From assembly GCA_034090805.1 (NCBI GenBank), contig JAXDRV010000009.1:1-7715 (forward strand): 7,715 bases of DNA. Reading direction: 5' to 3'. The translations under genes were made by a program, and so were the position numbers. The notes beneath the pieces were generated by a model. The model made no database searches. It was not told the DNA's origin and worked only from the letters and a program-made list of their open reading frames with translations. Positions 1 through 5,486 of the stretch are shown here, one piece after another. The DNA is from Ornithomonoglobus_A sp034090805 (GTDB taxonomy: Bacteria > Bacillota > Clostridia > UBA1381). Position 1 is the stretch's first letter; each line of letters starts with the position of its first letter.

Positions 1-28
1 ATTGTATCATTTTCTTTTGAACGGTCAA
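1..28 (-). promoter_or_regulatory. Candidate sigma-A promoter reading out of the left edge
   Basis: On the minus strand TTGACC (28-23) is followed by a 16-base spacer and TACAAT (6-1), preceded by TG one base upstream (extended -10). Each box matches five of six consensus bases. The gene it would drive lies outside the window. Confidence 0.45.
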
Positions 29-114
29 GAGCAAGCCGCTGCGCGGTGCTACGTTCGGTGCAAAACTTTAAATTTGCTCCGGCTTAGAAAATCTAAAAAT
101 ATGATATTGGAAAT
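29..114. other. Non-coding stretch with small inverted repeats after the truncated ATPase
   Basis: No coding frame is convincing here. Visible symmetry: TTAGA-AAA-TCTAA (84-96), GCAAA...TTTGC (60-77), and interleaved arms GAGCAA (29-34) with TTGCTC (74-79) and AAGCCG (33-38) with CGGCTT (80-85). The GC-rich half (about 35-60) next to an AT-rich half is unlike the genes to the right. It could be the end of a dispersed repeat; a single copy cannot show that. Confidence 0.3.
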
Positions 115-378
115 TTAGTGTATTTTATGACTGTACATATATTGACAATTCCACTCCAACGGATTTTCAAACATATCAATTCCGCATATTTTTATACTTC
201 CGCCGTCGGGCGATATATAACCCGTTATTATATTCATTGTCGTCGATTTTCCTGCGCCGTTAGGTCCGAGAAATCCCACCATCGAACCCTTATCTATCGA
301 AAATGTCACATTATCAAGAACCTTTTTATCGCCGTAGCTTTTGCACAGTCCCGAAACTTCAATCGCTTTTTCCGTCAC
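115..378 (-). pseudogene. Truncated ABC-2 exporter-type ATPase (N-terminal third only)
   Basis: A GTG start with GAGG eight bases upstream gives MTEKAIEVSGLCKSYGDKKVLDNVTFSI (residues 1-28) and a perfect Walker A, GPNGAGKST, at 38-46, then TMNIITGYISPDGGSIKICGIDMFENPLE. This matches exporter ATPases of the CcmA/GldA type, usually 230-320 residues. After Glu75 the expected sequence (something like AKKxIGYLPE with the Q-loop) is replaced by WNCQYMYSHKIH and a stop, so the Q-loop, LSGGQ signature, Walker B and H-loop are all missing. The break is near position 151-155. It is not the ATPase of the sugar importer: those are about 370 residues and have a different N-terminal style. The fragment could bind but not hydrolyse ATP, and is most likely dead. 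A misassembly at the same point would look the same. Confidence 0.7.
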
Positions 379-455
379 AAGCCTTTCCTCTTTTTTGATA
401 TTAAGCCGAAATATCCGCCTTAATTCGTTATATTTTTATTCCCGATACCCGCCTG

Positions 456-694
456 TCAAGCACTGTACCGCTCCCAGTCGGTCAAAAAAACAACCGCATA
501 GCTGAGTGTAAGATGAAACAGTGAGGTGTTTCTTTTGCAGTCCTTTCCCCAACCCTCAAAGGTTGTTGTCGCACCCTCGCGCAGCATACGTTTCCATGCC
601 CCCCCATTGCTCCGTTGCCCGTCAGGAACATATTGCCATGGTAAGCGGAATCGGGTTTATTGTAGCCGTCTATTGTAATAGTTTTTATTCTCAT
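456..694 (-). pseudogene. Remnant of glycoside hydrolase genes: GH65-like N-terminus joined out of frame to GH78-like C-terminus
   Basis: A good Shine-Dalgarno (GAGGTAGG, five bases before ATG at 694) opens a frame starting MRIKTITIDGYNKPDSAY and continuing HGNMFLTGNGAMGG. This resembles the start of GH65-type phosphorylases/glycosidases (NxFLTGNGYxGxRG). At a run of seven C on the plus strand (599-605) the similarity stops. In another frame, 599-456 encodes 47 residues, AWKRMLREGATTTFEGWGKD through NTSLFHLTLSYAVVFLTDW to a TGA. This resembles the C-terminus of GH78 alpha-L-rhamnosidases (GATTxFExW, NTSLxH). One extra G in the run would join both parts into one 79-residue frame, still far too short for either enzyme. 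The first frame itself goes on to a stop at 482. So at least one large deletion or misjoin has occurred. It lies 97 bases after the MalG-like gene and would once have been the operon's intracellular hydrolase. Family names are from memory and moderately sure. Confidence 0.6.
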
Positions 695-791
695 CTTAAC
701 CTACCTCACTCGCTGAAATCTGCGCATTGCCTACAAATATTCGCGGAACGGAACGTCCCCCTCTTTTCTTTATTGACACTGCCTATCCTCA

Positions 792-1703
792 TCATCCTTT
801 TACGCCACCGATATTGATACCGCCCAAGATATGTCTTTGAAAGATTATAAATATTAAAAACTGCGGGATACTCGCTAATACAAGACCCATAAATTTAATA
901 TTCATCTGTATTTTATTATCTAACTGCATCCTGTATACTTTAAGCGGCGTAACCACATTCTTATCTAAATACAGCATCGGTTCAAAAAATTCCGACCATG
1001 CAGCACTGAGTGTTCCGATTGCAACATATATAATTACAGGCATTGCCAGCGGGAACATAATGCGAAAGAAAATCCCGAAGTTTCCGCAGCCGTCTAACTG
1101 GGCTGCTTCCACATATGACTTCGAAAGCCCGTCAAACGCATTTTTAAACAATATAATGTTAAATGCGTTTGCGGCTGCACCCAGCCACATCGGCCAGTAT
1201 GTGTCAAGCAAACTTATGCCAACCCCAAAATCATATGCAAACGGAAAGTGAAGCATGGAAATATAGTTCGGCACAATACGCATCTGCGCCGGCATCATCA
1301 TTGTCCATACCACAAGCGGAAATATCAATTTAGAGCCTCTTGGTCTAAGCTTTGATAAAACATACCCACCAAATCCACAAACAATAATAGTTGACGCAAG
1401 ACTCCCCAGAGACATTACGATCGTATTTAAAAATGAATTTGCCAGTTGAAGCTCATTCCATGCTTCCGACAGGCGATGGACGATATTTCCCAACGACATA
1501 TCTTTCGGGAAAAAACTGAATGTACTGTAAATTTCCCGCGTATCTTTAAATGCTGTCAGTATTGTCCATATTGCAGGGAAAACCGATATGAAACATGTTA
1601 TCAGCAGAATTGCAAAAAACAGCCAATATATCAGTTTCCCCTTAAAAGTTTTAAGATCGGAGCTACTGAGCAGTCCTGTTTGCTTATTATCAAATCGTTT
1701 CAT
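792..1703 (-). CDS. MalG-like sugar ABC transporter permease (CUT1, second permease)
   Basis: 303 residues. The start is set by AGGAGGGGG just upstream, and the gap to the previous gene is 13 bases. It is the partner membrane subunit of the importer. About six membrane segments are visible, near 24-48, 92-116, 125-147, 170-190, 220-240 and 269-290. The EAA loop is YVEAAQLDGCGNFG at 197-210 with Pro218, and the C-terminus GGINIGGVKG is a form of the GGLTxGAVKG tail that is typical of MalG/AraQ-type permeases and contacts the ATPase. All features are intact. No import ATPase gene follows, so the complex probably borrows a shared MsmK/UgpC-type ATPase from elsewhere in the genome (known for many Firmicutes CUT1 systems; not shown here). 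Confidence 0.94.
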   Translation of the reverse strand: MKRFDNKQTGLLSSSDLKTFKGKLIYWLFFAILLITCFISVFPAIWTILTAFKDTREIYSTFSFFPKDMSLGNIVHRLSEAWNELQLANSFLNTIVMSLGSLASTIIVCGFGGYVLSKLRPRGSKLIFPLVVWTMMMPAQMRIVPNYISMLHFPFAYDFGVGISLLDTYWPMWLGAAANAFNIILFKNAFDGLSKSYVEAAQLDGCGNFGIFFRIMFPLAMPVIIYVAIGTLSAAWSEFFEPMLYLDKNVVTPLKVYRMQLDNKIQMNIKFMGLVLASIPQFLIFIIFQRHILGGINIGGVKG

Positions 1704-1716
1704 TATATCCCCCTCC

Positions 1717-2649
1717 TTAATATCTATCTTCTACCTTGTTGTTCAACCAAAAATAGAAACAGGTGAACACTATAAGGATAAGAAACATAATTACACTCAG
1801 TGCCATTGCCTGCCCTGTTCCCTTACCTCCGCTGTTAAAACCGTACTGATATAATTGATACCCCAATGATATTGAAGCGCCGTTCGGTCCGCCGCCCGTC
1901 ATCGCAAGCGGTTGCTCCATAATCTGGAAAACGCCGATAATTTGGCGTACAAGATTTAATAGTATGATTCCTTCCATTTGCGGTCTTGTTACATGCCATG
2001 CACGTTTCCACACGCCTGCTCCGTCCATCAACGCAGCTTCATACAGTTCAACCGATACCGACTGCACCGACGCATAATAGAGAAGCATTGTACCTGCAAA
2101 GCCCTGCCATGTGGAATATATCATAATACCCGGAATCGCAAACGAAGGATTGTTAAGCCACTGGAACGGTTCTATTCCAAACTTTGCCAGAAGCATATTC
2201 AAAAGTCCGGACTGATCGGGATAGTATATATAATACCATATCAGCATTGCAGCAATAGCCGGAATAACTGCCGGCAGATAGATTGTAATTCTAAAAAAAT
2301 TTTTTAAATGAACCATTTCATTTACTATAACAGCAATGATAATCGGCGGCAAAAACCCCAACACAAGAGACCATAACACATACTTCACAGTATTCCACAA
2401 TGTGGGCAAAAACTGCGTATGTGTAATAACCTTTATGAAATTGTCAAATCCACAGAAATCACCGGGGGTGTAGGAATTCATTTTGAAAAAAGACCATACC
2501 ACACCCAGCACAGTCGGTCGCCATATCATCAAGTACAGTACAATAACCGCCGGCAAAAATAATATCCACGCATCAAAATCGTTTTTGAGCCGCGATCTTT
2601 TTTTTATCTTTTTCCCTAAATTATTTTTATCAACCTGTGAAAATTTCAT
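1717..2649 (-). CDS. MalF-like sugar ABC transporter permease (CUT1, first permease)
   Basis: 310 residues from the ATG preferred on Shine-Dalgarno spacing; a TTG two codons upstream is possible but too close to the GG. It is a membrane subunit that forms the sugar channel with the next gene's product. A basic N-terminus (KKIKKRSRLK) precedes about six membrane segments, near residues 27-46, 84-110, 120-143, 172-192, 228-247 and 280-302. The EAA loop, which docks on the ATPase, is YEAALMDGAG at 203-212 with a following Pro at 223. TGGGP at 251-255 is the conserved loop of MalF/UgpA-type permeases. Length is normal for the short MalF class that lacks the large periplasmic loop of E. coli MalF. 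Its TAA stop overlaps the Shine-Dalgarno of the next permease (TAAGGAGG), suggesting translational coupling. Confidence 0.93.
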   Translation of the reverse strand: MKFSQVDKNNLGKKIKKRSRLKNDFDAWILFLPAVIVLYLMIWRPTVLGVVWSFFKMNSYTPGDFCGFDNFIKVITHTQFLPTLWNTVKYVLWSLVLGFLPPIIIAVIVNEMVHLKNFFRITIYLPAVIPAIAAMLIWYYIYYPDQSGLLNMLLAKFGIEPFQWLNNPSFAIPGIMIYSTWQGFAGTMLLYYASVQSVSVELYEAALMDGAGVWKRAWHVTRPQMEGIILLNLVRQIIGVFQIMEQPLAMTGGGPNGASISLGYQLYQYGFNSGGKGTGQAMALSVIMFLILIVFTCFYFWLNNKVEDRY

Positions 2650-2655
2650 TTGCAA

Positions 2656-2664
2656 CTACCTTTC
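2656..2664 (-). promoter_or_regulatory. Ribosome binding site that decides the MalF-like start
   Basis: The minus strand reads GAAAGGTAG here. The GG pair is nine bases from the ATG at 2649 but only three from an in-frame TTG at 2655. The distance favours the ATG and rejects the longer TTG start. Confidence 0.6.
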
Positions 2665-2729
2665 TTAAATATATATCCACATCTCATTCTTACGACTTAA
2701 CTCTATCTTCTGCAGACAAAAATACGTTT

Positions 2730-2761
2730 CTGCAGGGGCATCTGTTTGATCACCCCTGCAG
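2730..2761 (-). promoter_or_regulatory. Stem-loop after the binding-protein gene, possible mRNA stabiliser or attenuator
   Basis: On the minus strand the 3' region of the binding-protein gene holds a perfect 9-bp stem, CTGCAGGGG (2761-2753) with CCCCTGCAG (2738-2730), and a 14-base loop. A T-rich patch (ATTTTT) follows only some six to ten bases after the stem, so this is a poor intrinsic terminator and some read-through to the permeases is expected. A third CTGCAG at 2710-2715 can pair with the descending arm (7-bp stem TCTGCAG/CTGCAGA), which would exclude the first hairpin. The base pairing is seen directly; a role in setting binding protein above permease level is inferred from systems such as malE-malF. 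Confidence 0.5.
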
Positions 2762-2773
2762 CGTAATTGAAAC

Positions 2774-4195
2774 TTAATAATCCAAATTGTCGAGGTAATT
2801 TTTCTGGAAATCTGATGCTGCTTTCTTCAAAATTTCAGTACAATCCGCATCTTCATTCACCAATACCTCCTGTATACAGGAATCCAGTACACCGTAAAGC
2901 TCCTGTGCACAAACCGGCTCCTCTGCCTGAAGCTCGCACTCTCCAAGGTCGGATGTAAAGTCATTATACAGCTTAACATGATTTATATTCGTATTTGCTT
3001 TATCGTCAATCAGCTTATGGGAATATTTTACTGAATCTGTATCGTTTGACCATATATTCAACGATTTAATACCGATGAGCTGATTTTTTTCAATGGCATT
3101 ATTCATTTCCGTTTCGGTAATGGTTTTAAACTCGTCCGTTACCTCAGGTGTATACTCTCCCTCTAACCAACGCAGCGCAGCATCAATCTGAGCCTCCGTA
3201 GCTTTATTTGACAGTTCAAATACCGAACCGCCCAACAATGTCACATGACGCTTGGGGCCCGCAGGCATGGCAAGCATACCAAAATCATCGGGCTGCATAC
3301 CATATTCGGTCAATTTTGCGGGAATATCGCCGGCAGAAATCATCATACCTGCATTTGCGGTGCCAAATCCCTTGTAATATTCCGTTCCGTCAATCAGTGT
3401 ATTTGCAGGCAAAACATCATACTTCCACTTTAAATCCTTGATCCATTGAAGCGCAGCTGCTGTTTCCGGACTGTCGAAGGTTGCTTTCCATTTGCCATCG
3501 GAATCCTGCTCCATAAACTTAGCACCAAATGACCATGCAAGACATGTAAATATCCATCCGCCGTTGTTATTTGCTGTCGGGAAAATAAACCCGGGCTTTC
3601 CTGTTGCTTCCTTAATCTTTACAGCAAACTCCACAACCTCGTCCCAGTTTTTGGGCTGCTTGGGCGTTCCGTCAGCCTCCATCAAGCCTGCCGCTTCAAA
3701 CATTTCCACATTATATGCCATACCAAGCGCATATGCGGCAAATGGAAAAGCGTAAACCCTGCCGTCCTTGGACACGATATCCAAAATCTGCTTATTAAAC
3801 TTATCATATAATCCGTGCTTTTTAAGTACATCTGTAATATCTGCTGAATATCCTGCCGACATAATCTGCGGAACCTCGGTAAAATGTGTGTTATATAAGG
3901 TTGGAAGCTGACCGCCCGCAGCCTTTGCAGAAAATGTCTTGATGTCAAACACCCATGTATCAGGAAGTATAGCGACATCACTATTTGCTTCTTCAAAACG
4001 AGCCTTTCTTGCGTCCAACGCTTCCTTTTCGGCTCCCTCCTTGTCCGGCCAGCTTCCAATGGATATGACGGTTCTGCCCTGCTCGTCCTTATCCGATGCC
4101 TTGTTGCCGCAACCCGCAAGTGCCCCCGTCATCATCGTAACCGCCGCAAACATCGCAAGCAGCCTTTTCCCTGTTTTCCATGTCATTCTTTTCAT
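2774..4195 (-). CDS. Extracellular sugar-binding lipoprotein of a CUT1 ABC importer
   Basis: 473 residues. The start is firm: AAGGAGA lies seven bases before the ATG. Residues 1-28 are a lipoprotein signal peptide with lipobox LAGC, the lipidated Cys being residue 29, so the mature protein is anchored to the outer face of the membrane. The rest fits family 1 solute-binding proteins (SBP_bac_1): ISIGSWPD at the start of the first lobe, DGRVYAFPFAAYALGMAYNVEMFEAAGL (the usual 'prefers own Met after Asn' hinge strand), NWDEVVEFA, and GTANAGMMISAGD in the second lobe. Family length is usually 400-550 residues. It would capture an oligosaccharide released by the upstream enzyme and pass it to the two permeases encoded next. 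The substrate cannot be read from sequence. A stem-loop follows the stop codon and may protect this part of the transcript, which would match the usual excess of binding protein over permease. Confidence 0.92.
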   Translation of the reverse strand: MKRMTWKTGKRLLAMFAAVTMMTGALAGCGNKASDKDEQGRTVISIGSWPDKEGAEKEALDARKARFEEANSDVAILPDTWVFDIKTFSAKAAGGQLPTLYNTHFTEVPQIMSAGYSADITDVLKKHGLYDKFNKQILDIVSKDGRVYAFPFAAYALGMAYNVEMFEAAGLMEADGTPKQPKNWDEVVEFAVKIKEATGKPGFIFPTANNNGGWIFTCLAWSFGAKFMEQDSDGKWKATFDSPETAAALQWIKDLKWKYDVLPANTLIDGTEYYKGFGTANAGMMISAGDIPAKLTEYGMQPDDFGMLAMPAGPKRHVTLLGGSVFELSNKATEAQIDAALRWLEGEYTPEVTDEFKTITETEMNNAIEKNQLIGIKSLNIWSNDTDSVKYSHKLIDDKANTNINHVKLYNDFTSDLGECELQAEEPVCAQELYGVLDSCIQEVLVNEDADCTEILKKAASDFQKNYLDNLDY

Positions 4196-4251
4196 CTTGA
4201 TCTCTCCTTTATCATAATTTTAATTATTGCTTTGTTTTGCATAACCATCTT

Positions 4252-5472
4252 CTACGGCAATGCTACATATGTGTTATCCTCGGCAGACTCGGCCGCCTTT
4301 TCGGCAGCCAATGGTATTCTGACCGCATTAGAAATGGCATTCAGACATTTGCCGCTTCTAAGTACATATACCTTAATATACGCACCTTTTTCCTTATAGG
4401 TTTCCTCCAAGGTCATCCCGATGTTAACTGTCTTATTCTCACCGCTGTTCATCCCAAACCGTTTTCGTACGAAACTTATCGGGCAGTTATCCGAGCCATA
4501 GAGAACCGACAGCATCATAACATCACAAGCATTAACCATTGTGGATTTCAAATCTACAATGACATTTATATAATCCTGCTCCGCTAAATCTTCTACCTTT
4601 GCCCCATTTTCATCCGTAAATCCGGGAACTGTAATCATAATTCCCGATTTATATCCGAAAACATCCCATAATTCCTCATCGGTATATATGTTTTGAAGAT
4701 CATCCATGCTGTACATCTTCTTAAACATTGAGATTACGTTATCGCCAAGGTTGTTCAGATCCAGCTTTACCTCTTTAAAGAATTCTTTGTCAAGGTAAAA
4801 CACCGGACGTATTGCAATGCCCTTTCCCGCCGTATCCCATGAAAATATATCTCCAAAGCCGTTGAACCCCTCCTCGGGAGCATTGTAACGGAAGGATAAG
4901 GGACCTATATAAACATCTCTGAGCATCCAGCCATGCGCAGTATAAACATCCGCATCATCAAGTCCGTCTTCGACGCCAATTTTATCCTTATGCTTTAAAA
5001 CTTCCTCCTGGGAGGGCAAGCATACCCCGCATACGACCGAGTGTGCGGGCGTGTTCTCGCCCGCTTCTATTTTCCACTCGTGATTAGTATCAATATGCTC
5101 AATAATACCCTCCGGAAGCTTGAAAGTTTTTCGATTTTCTCCGACAAATCCACTTGAAAGCAATCCATTATTTAGCCAAAATCCAACATTTTTCGTATTG
5201 GTCGGATCAAAAACAGGACTTCCGCCTGTATCAAACGGCATATTGCCATAAAAATCTTTGGCAAAAACAAAGAATGTTGATGTATCGCTGTCGGTTGTTT
5301 CAAGCAGCACAAATTCCTGCGATGTTCCATCTATGCTAAATATATTCTCTTTCGGCGAATTTTTGAGCCAATTCCTGTTTGTACTCGGCTTTACTGCGCC
5401 AACGGGTACGGATGTGCCTATCATACAGAGCAATGCCGCAAAGCACACAAAGCATTTCATTTTTCTTATCAT
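4252..5472 (-). CDS. Secreted protein of unknown function, DUF6273-like N-terminal half
   Basis: 406 residues. The start is supported by GGGGGAG seven bases before the ATG, directly after the stop of the upstream hydrolase. Residues 1-26 form a Sec signal peptide (MIRKMK, then a hydrophobic stretch, then VGA as the likely cleavage site). There is no lipobox or cell-wall anchor, so the product is probably released. Residues about 45-240 resemble DUF6273-type domains of Clostridia: a start FSIDG, LPSQEE at 152-157, WMLRD at 182-186 and IRPVFYLDKEFF at 221-232. After a short helical linker (about 245-272) a second beta-rich part (275-388) ends in AYIKVYVLRSGKCLNAISNAV. This recalls the small C-terminal domain, with a KVFxWD-like strand, found on many Clostridia surface proteins. 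No catalytic motif is recognised. Its place between a hydrolase and a sugar-binding lipoprotein suggests a glycan-binding or accessory role, but that is inference. The domain names come from memory of sequence style, not a search. Confidence 0.8.
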   Translation of the reverse strand: MIRKMKCFVCFAALLCMIGTSVPVGAVKPSTNRNWLKNSPKENIFSIDGTSQEFVLLETTDSDTSTFFVFAKDFYGNMPFDTGGSPVFDPTNTKNVGFWLNNGLLSSGFVGENRKTFKLPEGIIEHIDTNHEWKIEAGENTPAHSVVCGVCLPSQEEVLKHKDKIGVEDGLDDADVYTAHGWMLRDVYIGPLSFRYNAPEEGFNGFGDIFSWDTAGKGIAIRPVFYLDKEFFKEVKLDLNNLGDNVISMFKKMYSMDDLQNIYTDEELWDVFGYKSGIMITVPGFTDENGAKVEDLAEQDYINVIVDLKSTMVNACDVMMLSVLYGSDNCPISFVRKRFGMNSGENKTVNIGMTLEETYKEKGAYIKVYVLRSGKCLNAISNAVRIPLAAEKAAESAEDNTYVALP

Positions 5473-5486
5473 ACCGCATCTCCCCC

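Noticed and set aside
400..424. Six-base inverted repeat ATTAAG/CTTAAT near the ATPase ribosome binding site
   Set aside because: Short AT-rich arms with a 13-base loop; easily due to chance.
427..459. Consensus TTGACA (459-454) with TATAAC (432-427) before the truncated ATPase, as a promoter
   Set aside because: The spacer is 21 bases, well beyond the usual 16-18, and the -35 overlaps the stop of the GH78-like piece.
2710..2761. Intrinsic terminator ending the operon after the binding-protein gene
   Set aside because: The T-rich patch is short, interrupted and displaced from the stem, and the downstream permeases need read-through.
3682..4119. A 145-codon minus-strand frame inside the binding-protein gene
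   Set aside because: It is an Arg-rich shifted frame of a clearly real lipoprotein gene and has no domain of its own.
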